From NCBI RefSeq assembly GCF_020509005.1, contig NC_063013.1, positions 1,984,001 through 2,048,000 of the forward strand: a DNA stretch of 64,000 bases. The letters are read 5' to 3'. This document shows positions 33,191-44,500 of the stretch, piece after piece. Every line of letters begins with the position of its first letter. The first letter of the stretch is position 1. The position numbers and the translations under genes are program-made. The DNA is from Fulvia fulva (Eukaryota; Ascomycota; Dothideomycetes; Mycosphaerellales; Mycosphaerellaceae). The notes below the pieces were generated by a model. The model made no database searches. It saw only the letters and a list, made by a program, of their open reading frames with translations, and was not told where the DNA came from.

Positions 33191-34510
33191 AAACGCCGCG
33201 GAGGTGCCTAGCTATATTAGGCAACTCCTAGGCAATATTAGCCTAGGCTACGGTACTAACGGCGCCTACGGCCCTATAGGCGAAGCCCCCTTAAGACAAC
33301 TAGTAGCAACTTATAGAGGACGCAAAAAGTATAGAAACTAACGATCAGCTCCCTTACCGGTCTCTATAGGTAATGATCACTTAGCTACGTACGGCGCTTA
33401 TACTGTCGTATTACCGAGGGCAATAAGAAATAAGGACGACGTCCTAGGCGATTAGTAAGGCTACCCGGAATCAACACCCCTATAGCTAGGTATCGGTCGC
33501 GGCATCGATACTAGGCCCCCGCCTAACGCACGATATAGTTACGATCCGTATTATAGCAAAGGAAGACTAGGCCGAAGTTACGAAGCTATCGAATAAGGAG
33601 CTCGCCTAACGAATTAACTAACTAGGGGTAGTCGTAGTGAACTAACAGTCTAACGGCACTCTATAGATCTATACTAGCTCTACTACTACTAGGAGGCACC
33701 TAGAGGCACAGCTATAGTAGGCATCTAAGGTTACGGTATTAGCGAAGGTCTTAACGAAGTAATTTACGATCCTAGTCTACGATATACCTAAGGAGTTTGA
33801 CCTAACTAACTAGGGTTACCTACGCGCTCTCTAAGAGGACAACCCGGTCACTCTTAACTCTCTAATCTAGAAGGCGACTTGGCTCTATAGGAAATGGCTA
33901 GAAGGCAAGAAGGCCTCGGCGCTAATAGTATAGCTATAAGACGCGAAAGCGGCGGATCTAGCGATAGAACAAGGCCTAGTCTAGTAATATAGCCTTAAGA
34001 TAGTAGAAAAGCACTTCTTATCCTTTCGTGTCCTCTAATGCTTTAAATGCTAATAGTATAGACACTAAACCTATACGTGTACAAATAAGTAGGCCTACTC
34101 GAACTATATAGGAGACTATATATTAAGGGGCTATATATCGACTACGAGACGGTACGCGAACTGTCCGGGGTACTACCTATCGTATAGTACGGAATGCCTA
34201 TAGCGGAAACTAGCGAAAAACAAGGCATTTACAAATAGAACCGTCGCCCTAAGATTCTACGGCGACCGTAAGGCTAGCCTATACCGGAACTAACTAGCGG
34301 CGGTCGGGTATAAGCGCCCTAGGGCCGAGAACGATATAAAGGATACGTAACCTAGGGCGTACGGGAGGCTACGTGCTCTACTAGCTACGGCGAGGGAATC
34401 TAACTAGGCCCGGCTCCCCTTTAGTATATAGCCGATAGGCGTAGACTAGGACGTATAGGGTAGTAGGACATAGGACGATATAGAGGAAATAATTGTCGAT
34501 GCCGATAACT
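33191..34510 (+). pseudogene. LINE-B ORF1 (Gag-like), decayed
   Basis: Conceptual translation gives a basic Gag-like protein with FTILVYDIPKEFD (about 33765-33800), an ATWLYRKWLEGKKASALIV segment and, near 34040-34070, a CFKC followed by Tyr and His residues where a zinc knuckle should be; many expected Cys are now Tyr, as RIP makes from TGY to TAY. No complete frame. Confidence 0.7.
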
Positions 34511-37500
34511 AGCCTCGATACGCTTAGTATTATCTAGTATAACGTTAACTATAGTAAGGATATAGTCTAGAACCATTTCCTATACGAGGCGGACCCGCGC
34601 GTCTACTACGTCCTTATAATCTAGGAGCTATAGATTAACCCGTACTATAAGAGCCTAACGACCTACAAGTTACTAGGCTATACGACAAGCCTACGAGGCG
34701 ACGGCAGACCCCGTACGTACTTCTATATTAGTAAGGACATACTAGAATCCGACTGGGAGGTAGTGTACTACGTAGACGAAGAAGGCGGGGGCTATATTAC
34801 CTCCCTCTACGTAGGTAGTACCTAGATATATAACCTATATATATAACCGCTAGCCTCGAGGTCTAGCCGCGACCTAGGGGTCTATAGACACCTAGATAGT
34901 ACGCTTAAGAGACAAGGGTGCCACATCGTAGTAGGAGACTTTAATATATACTACCCTTCCTAGGAAAGCCTTATATAGCCGCACCCTATAGCCGACGAAG
35001 TACTCGACTTAATAGCGAGCAACGTAATTGCCCTTAATACCCCGAAGGACCTAGGCACCTAGAAGAGAGGGGGACTCTAAGGCACGATCGACCTCTCCTA
35101 GATCTTAGATAGCTACTACTATACGGTAACCTACTATAGGATCAAATATAAACTCGAGGCGTCGTTAGACTATATACTAGTCAGGACCTCTATTACGATA
35201 TAGATATAACGTATACTAGCGAGAACCCCTAAGCTAAACTAGGGAAAGGCCTACTAGGCCAACATCTAGGCGTACCTCGATGACTCTAAGAGGCTAGTCT
35301 AGATCGCGTAGTAGCAATATAATAGTAAAGACGAGATAGACGAAGCAGTCTAGGGGTTAATAGACGAAATAAGAAAAGCGACCTTACTTTACGTTCCGCT
35401 TACCTAACTAACGATATAGTCTAAACTATACTAGACGCCGGAGTATACTACGGTAGTAAGAGAAGCAAGGAGAGCCCGCCGGGTATAGACGAGTAGCTAT
35501 AGCGAGGAGGCCTAGAACGTATATAGGGAGGCATACTAATAGAAGAAAGCTATAATACGGAGGGAGAAAGCAGTCGGCTAGAGGGCTATAGTAGAAGAAA
35601 TCGCCGGTAAGCTAGAGAGGATGTAGAAGCTAGCGAAATAGGCCCGACAGGACCCTATATAGGGCCCCTCCTTCTCTATCCTAGCGCTATAATCGCCTAG
35701 TGGCCCGGTTAGCGACCCCGAGGCTAAGGCGCGTCTACTAGCTAGTAAGTTCTTCCCGCCCCTAGTCGAGGCTAATCTAAGCAACATAAACAGCTCTACT
35801 CCCCTAGCCCCTAGTATCGCGGTCTAATAGGAGGTGCCCGAGGGAGAAGTTGCCGCTATACTAAGGAAGTTACCGGCGAAGAAAGCCCCGGGGCCGATAG
35901 GATCCTAAACGAGCTACTAAAGAAGTATAGAGATCAACTAGTCCTAGTAGTTATAGCGATCTTTAACGCCTACCTATAGACCGGATACTACCCGATAGCT
36001 TTTAAACAATCGACGATAGTGGTCCTACGTAAGCCGTAGAAGGAAGACTATACGTAGGTAAAGTCGTACCGCCTAATTACGCTCCTTAATACTCTTAGGA
36101 AGGCGCTTAAGAAGCTAGTTATAACGAGACTCTCCGAGGCGGTAGAGGAACACTCCCTACTCCCGGACACCTAGATAGGTACGCGCCTATAGCGATCGAT
36201 ACTATCCGCGATAGAACTTATCACCTCTTAGGTAAAGGCTATCTAGTATAAGAATAGGGACAAGGTGGCTTCCTTACTTAGCCTAGACATATCGGGAGCC
36301 TTCGACTACGTATTATACCCGCGGCTACTCTATATCCTAAGGTCGAAAGGACTCCCTAAGTGGCTTGTCAACTTCGTACGGTCCTACCTCTAAAACCGTA
36401 GTACGTCGATCCTAGTCGGCTAGTATAGAAGCCTATTTTAAGTAGTCTATACTAGAATCCCGTAAGGCTTAACGCTAGTACCTATTCTGTTCCTCTTCTT
36501 TATAGCGACGCTACTCCTAGCCCTAGAATCCTAGAACACCGCTACGAGCGGCTTCGTAGACGACATAAACATCCTAGCGTAGTCTTCCTCGACTAAGGAG
36601 AACTATAGGCTACTAGAAGAGAAGTATAAGATCTACGAGGACTAGGCTAGGAGGCACGGGGCTCGGTTTGCCCTAGAAAAGTACAATCTAATCCACTTTA
36701 CGCGCCGGCCACGGTTCTACAATATATAAGCTTCTATCTAGATATAGGGGCATACGACTAACCCGGCAAATCAGCTTAGGATCCTCGGACTATAGGTAGA
36801 CCCGGCGCTACGGTAGAGGAAGTACGTATAGGCAATATTACGGAAAGCTAAACAGAATATAGTATTATACTAGAGGCTTACTACGTCTATATAGGGGGCG
36901 GACTTCCGGTAGTCACGACTTCTATATACGGCTATTATACGGCCAGTCCTTACCTATAGTAGCTAAGTGTAGTCCTTAGGCAAGAGGGCCTACCTATCGA
37001 AGGGACTCGTCGCGCCGCTAGCGAAGATCTAAAACTAATGCCTAAGGAAGGTCACTAGGGTATAAGTCGATACTAACGAGAATGCTTAAGTACGAGACCG
37101 CTATACCGCCGATCGACCTATACATCTAGGGACTACGGACCTCCTACTTAGGCAAGTCGGCACAGTATCTAGTATAGAAGGTCATCGCTAGTGTAGTCGT
37201 AAGGGCCCGCGAATTAGTACTAGCGTATAAGGGCATTCGACCCGGAAACGAGCCGAACTACCGGGTAAGGGACGAACAGCTAGTAATATAATAGAAAGGT
37301 AAGAAATCGTTCATAGAGTAACTATAGAAAGAGAGGTAGAACAACTAGGTTATAGGGTATAGTAGACGCCCTTAGCTAGCGGGATAACCTAAGGGATAGT
37401 TAGCTACAAAATCCGCGGTCAAGCACCCCCCGAAGCTTATCTACTACCGCCTTACGAGGGTATAGAGTAGTATAGCAACCTAACTACGAAGCGAACACAT

Positions 37501-37821
37501 CGGCCTCTATAGGTACCTATTATAGAGGAAGGTTCTAGGATATACGAATACTAGCTACCCCTACGGCTATCGCTCCTAGAACGTACGGTACGTACTCCTC
37601 GTCTGTCCGAGGTGGTCGCTAGGAAGGGGGGAGTAGATAGTAAAGGCGAGGAACCGGACGATTAGGGCACTTCTTAACAACGCTAAGGACCTACGGCGTA
37701 TTACGAACTAGATACTAGAGAAGGGCTAGCTAGAATAGTACCGCCTAGTAGGAGTAGTATAGAAAGAGAGGACACGACGTAGCGCGACGAGACCGGCTAG
37801 GAGCGGGGGCTAACGGGGTAG
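34511..37821 (+). pseudogene. LINE-B ORF2 (endonuclease-RT), decayed
   Basis: Endonuclease start with YNVNYSKDIV (about 34545-34575) and GDFNIYYPS (about 34945-34970); RT with VVLRKP.KEDYT, SLDISGAFDYVLYPRLLYI, GLTLVPILFLFFIA, SGFVDDINILA (about 36545-36580), then LRILGL.VDPALR. The C-terminal region continues to a TAG at 37819-37821, aligned with the stop of LINE-A and LINE-D. One catalytic-box position reads FVDD, so the RT centre is still recognisable. At least one apparent frameshift lies near 35880-35900 before the KAPGP motif. Confidence 0.8.
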
Positions 37822-38003
37822 TGATATAGACTACGTACGTTTAGAGGGAAAGCTAAACTAGATAAGGAGTAGTCGGGGGCGGGAAGGGTTTTCACCTATT
37901 CGGGTTTCCCTTTGTATATAACAATAGATATATACCTATATAGGCCGGATAGGGTCCTAGAACAGGGGAATAACAAATCTATCTATCTATCTATATCTTT
38001 GCC

Positions 38004-38423
38004 CGACCCTATTATAGTACCCTCGCCCGTAATAGTTAGTTACGCCTACCTACGAGTAGAGAGCTAACCTCTACGTATAATACCGAGACCGCCCGAGATA
38101 GTACGATAGTACTAGACCGTACGATTAATTCGCGATAATAGAGAACGCCGACGAGGCCTCTCGACGCTATCCCCTACGACCTTTAAGTATACGACCTACC
38201 GCCGCTACTTAGTAATAGTAGCACCTATATTATACGCCCTCTATCTTAGACGAGTTACTTATCGGAGACCCTTAGAACCTAGAACTTTAGAACTAGCTTA
38301 ACTCGATCCTTAGCGATAGTATATACCCGGACCGCGTAAGTAGGATATAGTATAAGTAAGGGAACAGAATAGATAGGTCTACTCTCTCTTATCTTTATAT
38401 ACCCGATTTATAAATTCTTATAA
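38004..38423. other. Unassigned stretch with a near-open frame
   Basis: Between the LINE-B tail and the Copia-2 3' LTR. Read on the plus strand from 38004, about 125 codons are broken only by TAG and TAA, the RIP-type stops, with segments such as STYIIRPLS and NFRTSLTRSLAIVYTR. I do not recognise it. It may be the decayed coding remnant of the sequence into which Copia-2 inserted. Confidence 0.35.
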
Positions 38424-38661
38424 CTATTAAATAGGTACGAGTTACGTAGTAGTAGAAGACGGCGGATTATATAAAAGACGAAGAAGGACCTAATAGGATA
38501 GCGTATATCTATATATAGTATCGCTAGTATTAGTAGTATAGGTAGATGCTAGGTGTCCGGATGTTTACTAGCCTATAGGCTAGTAAACCCTAGTCACGTG
38601 ATCTAGTTATATAACACACCTATACCTATATACTTGTCCTACGGCCTATATGTTCTTAACA
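38424..38661 (-). repeat. Copia-2 3' LTR (238 bp)
   Basis: Matches 1834-2071 and 48943-49150. On the minus strand it starts TGTTAAGAACATATAGGCC. An E-box CACGTG lies near 38596. Confidence 0.85.
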
Positions 38662-39902
38662 CTCCTACTTAGGCCATATAGTCTCCTATAATCCCTTTAC
38701 GTAAGCTAGAGCTACCTTATAAAGTTTTAGAACTACTAGCTATTAAGGGGCTTTATTAACCTATTAGTAGCTATGTCCGTTATATAGTAGTAGTCTACTA
38801 CAATCTTCTTCTACCACTAGAGATGTCTAATATAGTTATATATAACATCAATATACTTTGACCTTTTATATATATAGGCATCTTTAATAAGTGTTAAAGC
38901 GGCTTAGTTATTACCTATAAGCTTGACTAGCCTTAGCTCGTTAATAGTGCCCTTACTTACCCTTATACTCGGCTAGAAAGAGCCCTTTCCTACTAGTTCT
39001 AGGCACCCTATTTCCCTAAGAACAGTAGTAAGAAATTGTGACTAGTTTACGGCTACGTTTATAGCTATAAACTTAGCTTCTATTATTGATGTTATAATAG
39101 ACTTCTACTTCCTACTTATCTAGGACATAGGTAATATATAAAAGAACTATACGTATCCTAGAATTAAGACTCTATCCACTTTGTCTATAGCGTAGTTAGA
39201 GTCCGAGTATCCCTAGAGATTGCCCCCTCCCTTTCTATATATAAGACCTAGGTCTAGGTACGACCGTAGGTATCGGGAGAGCTTCTTTAAAGCCTTTATA
39301 TACTACTACGAGGGATCAGCAATATATAAGCTAATTCTTCTAAGGGGGAATGCTAAGTCTGGCCTTGTTATTGTTATTAGCCACATCTAGGTACTATTAT
39401 AGCTCTAGTAATTCTATTTGTTACACCTCTTATCTATAGGAGCCGTAGGTACTAAATGCTCGTAGCTCTCTATAGGTAAGTAGGTTAGCGTAGCCTTCTC
39501 TCTAGCTATGTTTATCTTAGCTAAGTTAGCGTAGCTATAGTGTCCTTAATTAAGCTTTAAAGTGCCTTAGGACCTGTCTCTTATAATCCTTATTCTAAGG
39601 ATCTTCGTAGGTTTACTAAGATCTTTAATCTTAAACACTTTTCTAAGCTTAGCCTTAAACTACTGAACATATAATAGCTTCGAAGCTGCAATAGGTATGT
39701 TATCTATATAGGTAAGGACTATAAGGTCTCTATCTATATAGATAAGTAGGTATAGATCTACCTAGGACTAGGTAAATCTAATCTTCTCTAGCTTTGTAAC
39801 ACAGAGCTTATTCTAGTCTCTAGCTGCTTACTTAAGCCTATAAAGGCTTCGTAGGACCTTGAACACTATATTTAGAGGTGCTTCAACTCCTAGGCGTAGG
39901 AT
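38662..39902 (-). pseudogene. Copia-2 pol, C-terminal part (RT end and RNase H)
   Basis: Minus-strand translation shows the copia RNase H: YSDSNYAID.KVDRVLILGY (about 39180-39240), an IEAKFIA segment near 39075-39095, and KRSKYIDVIYYYIRHL (about 38805-38860), all typical of copia C-termini. Toward 39720-39900 lies the end of RT. The frame is broken by RIP-type stops. The chimeric LINE separates it from the N-terminal part of RT at 45131. Confidence 0.85.
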
Positions 39903-39914
39903 TATATAGATGTC
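39903..39914. repeat. Target-site duplication of chimeric LINE 1, left copy
   Basis: TATATAGATGTC, repeated at 45119-45130. The original single copy lies in Copia-2 RT. Part of the right copy overlaps the ATCT tail, so its exact left edge is ambiguous by a few bases. Confidence 0.85.
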
Positions 39915-39915
39915 A

Positions 39916-40994
39916 GGTCGACGACGAGAATCACCTATACGTGGTGTCGGCTACGAACCTCTCGTCTAGCTACGAGAGAGCCAAGTATTCTCACGCTGGA
40001 GCGTCGTGGGCGCGACGGGCGCGTAGCGTAGGCGAAGCCGCGGCGAACAGAGGACTACTAGCAAAACGGGTATGAAAACTATCCGACGAGCGTGTACTCG
40101 TGTCGGGAGCGAGTCCCTCTTCTTTCTACGTGTAAGAAGGGCGCGGAACCGTGGCCTATACGCTCGACAGGACACCTCTGGTATAAGTGCAGAATTTTCA
40201 CCTCCGGAGACCGCAAACCGAGCGGGCTAAGCGACGAACATTAGACGAGCGGACTACAGAACAACAACTGAGCGGACTATGCAACGGCGTCGAGCGGACT
40301 ACGAAACAATCTGGTGTTTGCCAGCGGGCAATACGGTGGGTAGGTGGACACGCGACGAAGCCTGTAAGGGCCTGTTGAACACCCGGTATAGGAACGAGGG
40401 TTTTGCCTGAGGCACTGCCTGTCCCGCTACACAACGCACCTAGTCTGACATGGTAGATTGCGACGAGGAAAAGACGATAGCCTAAGCAAGGAAAAGACGG
40501 CTGTTAGGACGGGGAAAAGACGTACAATGCAAGTGGATTAGTTCTGTGATCGGGGAGGATCGAGGGCAGGGTGATAAGGAACTTCATATTGGTTAGTAGG
40601 TGGAAACGCAAGGAGTACGCTGCCCGGCGTGGTGTGTGCCCCGAGCAAACCTGCGAGGCATGGACGGCCGCTTTCTAGAGATAGGCTGCGGTAACGCGAA
40701 GGGCGTCAAAACCTGGGGCGTGGTGTACACTGGCAGCGACGGCTGACACTGTCTGTACAGCCCGAGAGGACGGATGCGCATGTCGGTCAATAGAGAGCAC
40801 TAAAGGGCTTAGGCCTATAGAGGTGGATATTGGCTTAAGGAGCAAACAGGGAGGGAGGGCGTAGAGGGAAGCTTTTGCTCCGGGCTAACCTCTCGAAACG
40901 AGGCTACACGGTGGTGCTAGATGAGTGGGAAAGCGCGGTTAAGACTTGTCACCTTATCTCGTAGCTAGCTTGCTAAATACGATTCCTTCCTTGC
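39916..40994 (+). other. Mobile leader module, copy 1 (WEIRD-like)
   Basis: 1,079 bp, GC-rich, beginning GGTCGACGACGAGAATCACC and ending CCTTCCTTGC. It matches 49161-50239 at identical length; I count roughly fifteen differences by eye, all transitions. Short internal repeats occur: GAGCGGACTA three times (about 40247-40305) and GGAAAAGACG three times (about 40468-40530). Open frames in it lack ATG starts or are short, so I regard it as non-coding. It is fused to LINE-A here and to LINE-D in the other copy. It could derive from a cellular or element RNA captured by template switching; the fused structure resembles Magnaporthe MINE (WEIRD plus MGL). I cannot identify its source. Confidence 0.8.
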
Positions 40995-41030
40995 GTGCTT
41001 GACAAGGGCATCTTCTGGGAATGCGAAAGA

Positions 41031-41540
41031 ATGGACACAGAAATCCATAGAAGCGCCCACAGACTACTGCAATGCTTCAAGTGCCAACAGTATGGTCATA
41101 TCTCTACTAGATGCCCAAGCCAAAAGGACACTTGTTCCCACTGTGCTGGTAGCCACAAAGTACAGAATTGCACAGCCCCAAAGAGTGAAGCCAGATGTGC
41201 ATGCTGTGGAAAGAAACACCCTTCCTGGTCCCAAGACTGCACAGCTAGGATTGAGGCAAAGAGGAGGGCAAGAGAAGCCAGGATCAACACCCCTATCAGA
41301 TTTCAGACAGGGACAATCACCCAAGAACCCCTAAGGACTGTCTACAACCCTCTGAAAAGAGGCAGAACAGAAGAGACCACACAGGCCCAAGGCCACCCTG
41401 CTATGGGTAGACCAAAATCAATTGTGGTTGCAGGAAGAGACCCGTCACAAAGCAGGCTCAACCTTACCACAATCCCAAATAGCAGCCAGCAGCAGGAAGC
41501 ACGAGAAGACCAGCAGGAGACCAGCATGGATGAGTCATGA
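41031..41540 (+). CDS. LINE-A ORF1 C-terminal fragment (zinc knuckles)
   Basis: The first ATG in frame is at 41031; open codons begin at the leader junction. About 169 residues remain of the ~419-codon ORF1. It has three CCHC-type knuckles: CFKCQQYGHISTRC, CSHCAGSHKVQNC and CACCGKKHPSWSQDC, expected to bind element RNA in the ribonucleoprotein. The N-terminal two thirds are replaced by the leader, so particle assembly may depend on other copies. Its TGA (41538-41540) overlaps the ORF2 ATG. Confidence 0.75.
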   Translation: MDTEIHRSAHRLLQCFKCQQYGHISTRCPSQKDTCSHCAGSHKVQNCTAPKSEARCACCGKKHPSWSQDCTARIEAKRRAREARINTPIRFQTGTITQEPLRTVYNPLKRGRTEETTQAQGHPAMGRPKSIVVAGRDPSQSRLNLTTIPNSSQQQEAREDQQETSMDES

Positions 41541-44500
41541 TTGAGACACCTAATCTTACCACTATCCAGTACAATGTCAACAAAAGCCAGCACAAGGTCC
41601 AGAGAAGCTTTCTCCAAGCACTGGACCCAAAGAAACACCTAGTCATTGCAGTCCAGGAACCTTGGATCAACAGCAAATCTAACAGACCATCTACTGCTAA
41701 CGACCCAAGGTATCACACACTCCTAGCCAAACAAGGCACCCCTAGAACATGCATGTACATCAGCAAAGAGATGGCAACAGACAGCTGGGAACAAATCCAA
41801 CAGGAAGGGGGAGACTTCACCTCAGTCAGACTCAACACCAACCAAGGCAGCATCCACATCCACAGTGTATACAACCCACCCCCCAGCTCCAGAAGCAGCA
41901 CCCAGCTGGGCACACTACAACAGCTGCCAGACATCCTGCAGAGTGACTCCCAACACATCGTGCTGGGAGACTTCAACTTGCACCATCCTACATGGGGATC
42001 AGACTTTGCACCTGCCCATCACTTCCTAGCTAACAGACTCCTCTCCACTACCCAAAGCAACAACATGCACCTAGTTACCCCAAAGGGCCTAACTACCTGG
42101 TCACAGAGAGCAAGCTCAAGCACCATTGACCTGTGCTTTGCATCACATGACCTGCAGCAGAAGGTCACCAGATGCTGGGTTAACCAGGACTTGGAGTCCT
42201 CATCAGATCACCTCCCAATTCAGGTGGAGTTTGAAACACAGACACAGCAGGAAGGAGACCTAGAACCTCAGCTGGCCTGGAAGGCAGCCAACTGGGAACA
42301 GATCAGACAAGACCTGGAACAGAAGCTAGCTGGACTAGAGACCAGGAGACTGGAAACAGCCTTAGACATAGACCAAGCAGTGGCAGAACTGGTTAGAACA
42401 ATGCAGGAAACTGCGGCAGCCCACACCAGAGAAAAGAAACAGTCACTGTACCAGAAGCCATTCTGGACAAAGGAATGCTCAGAGAAGGTCAAGGCAGCCC
42501 GGCAGGCCAGGAGAGCCCTTACCCAGAGTCACTCCCAGGAAGCATGGGACAGATACAACCAGGCAACCAGAGACAAGAAGGCCCAGATCAAGAGGGACAA
42601 GATGCTGGAGTGGAGGTCAACAGTTGGATCCATTACCCAGAATCCTGAGAAGATGTGGAAACTAGCAAAGTGGGCAAGACAACCCACACAGGACAGAAAC
42701 ATGCTGCCCCAGTTTCCAAACATTGAAGACCAGGAAGGAGTAATCCAACACACTCTCCCAGGAAAGGCACAGGCATTGGGGAAACATTTCTTTGGCACAC
42801 AGGTAGAAGCTGACCTGCAGGATCTGGAAGGCAGTGTGTATCCAACACCACTAGAGCAATCCTGCACAGTGGGAGAGGGAGAGATCAAGAGCATCATTAA
42901 GACACTCTCAGGAAACAAGGCCCCAGGACCAGATGGGATTCCAAACTTGTTCATCAAGACATGCAAGGACCAGATCTCCCCTGCACTGTCAAACATCTTT
43001 TCACAGTGCATGGCCCAAGGACACTGCCCTAAACACTTCAAGGAGTCACTGACTGTGGTCTTGAGAAAACCACAGAAAGAGGACTACACAAAGCTAAAGG
43101 CATACAGACCTATTGCCTTGCTCAACACACTAGGCAAACTCCTGGAAAAGATCATAGCAGAAAGGCTGACAAACCTAGCTGAAGAACATGGAATCCTTCC
43201 TGAAGAACAGATGGGAGGCAGGAAACAAAGATCAACACTAACAGCTGTGGAACTTATCACAGAGCAGATCAAGACCCTGTGGCACTTTGGGAACAACAAA
43301 GCAGCCACACTCCTCTCACTGGACATATCAGGAGCCTTTGACAATGTCTCACACCAGAGGCTGATCCACATCCTAAAACAGAAGGCTATCCCTAACTGGA
43401 CAGTCCAGTTCATCCAGTCGTTCCTCAAAGGCAGAACCACAAGACTAAGACTGGGCAGATACAAATCTGACAGCATGCCTACAGAGACAGGAATCCCACA
43501 GGGATCAACAATGTCTCCAATCCTGTTTCTCCTCTTTATGGCAGACCTGCCAGCAAAGCTAAACTCCAGAAACACATCAGCCTCAGGGTTTGTGGATGAC
43601 ACAAACATCCTAGCCTGGTCAGACAGCACAGAAGAGAACTGCAGAATCTTGCAGAAGAAACACAAGGAATGTGAGGAATGGGCCAGGAAACATGGAGCCA
43701 GATTTGCCCCAGAGAAGTATCAACTCATCCACTTCAGTAGAGCCAGAAACAGACACAATATGCAAGCCCCAATCACTATTCAGGGACACACAACAGAACC
43801 CTCTAGTGAATTAAGGGTGCTAGGAATATGGATGGATCCAAAGCTTAGCTGGGGACCACAGGTCAAGAAAGCACAGGCAAGAGCAGACAACAACAGGCAA
43901 TCAATTGACAGGCTTACAGCCTCCACATGGGGAGCCACATTTGCGAAAGCAAAGGTTATGTACAAGGCCATTGTGAAGCCAGCCATGCTATATGGAGCCC
44001 AGATCTGGTCAGCCCAAGACAAGATCCCAAAGAGAATTGCAGATCCCATCAGCAGAGCCCAAGCCTCCTGTCTGAAAAAGGTGCTTGGAGCATACAAGTC
44101 AACTCCAACAAGGGTGGTCGAAATGGAGTCTGGCTCCCCACCAGCCAAGCTCTACCTTCAAGGGTTGAGATACCAGTATGCAGGAAAGACGTCTGCATAC
44201 CCAGCCCAGCTAGTAATCCAGAAGGCAGTCAACAAAATCAGGAGCCAGTGCACAAGAAGGCACAGACAAGCAAGACCCAATCCAGCCCCACAGAAGCAGC
44301 AGGACCTGCAGAAGTTCAAAGAGCTAACAGAACAGCTGCACCTAGCCCAGCAGGAACAGGACAGAAGGGCTCAAGGGAGAGGATCAGCAGCCAGCCAAGG
44401 GAAGAGGCAACAGTCTCTAGCTGAAAGGATGGCAGGACTCCTCTGGAAGACTGAATGGACAAGAACCCCACAGAGGCCAGGAACCCCAAAGGCACTCCAA

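Larger units (their letters stand above)
33191..37998 (+). mobile_element. LINE-B, heavily RIP-mutated, nearly full length
   Basis: A plus-strand Tad1-like LINE with ORF1, ORF2, 3' UTR and ATCT tail (about 37978-37996). Additional parts of the same family occur at 1-150 (3' end) and 9300-10059 (ORF1/ORF2 junction). All copies are saturated with TA. The 3' UTR contains the stem GGG...CCC with a TTCACC element (37886-37910) also found in LINE-A and LINE-D. The 5' boundary is uncertain. Confidence 0.85.

Noticed and set aside
40187..40790. Short proteins encoded by the mobile leader, conserved in both copies
   Set aside because: They start at GTG or TTG, not ATG, and conservation follows from recent common origin.
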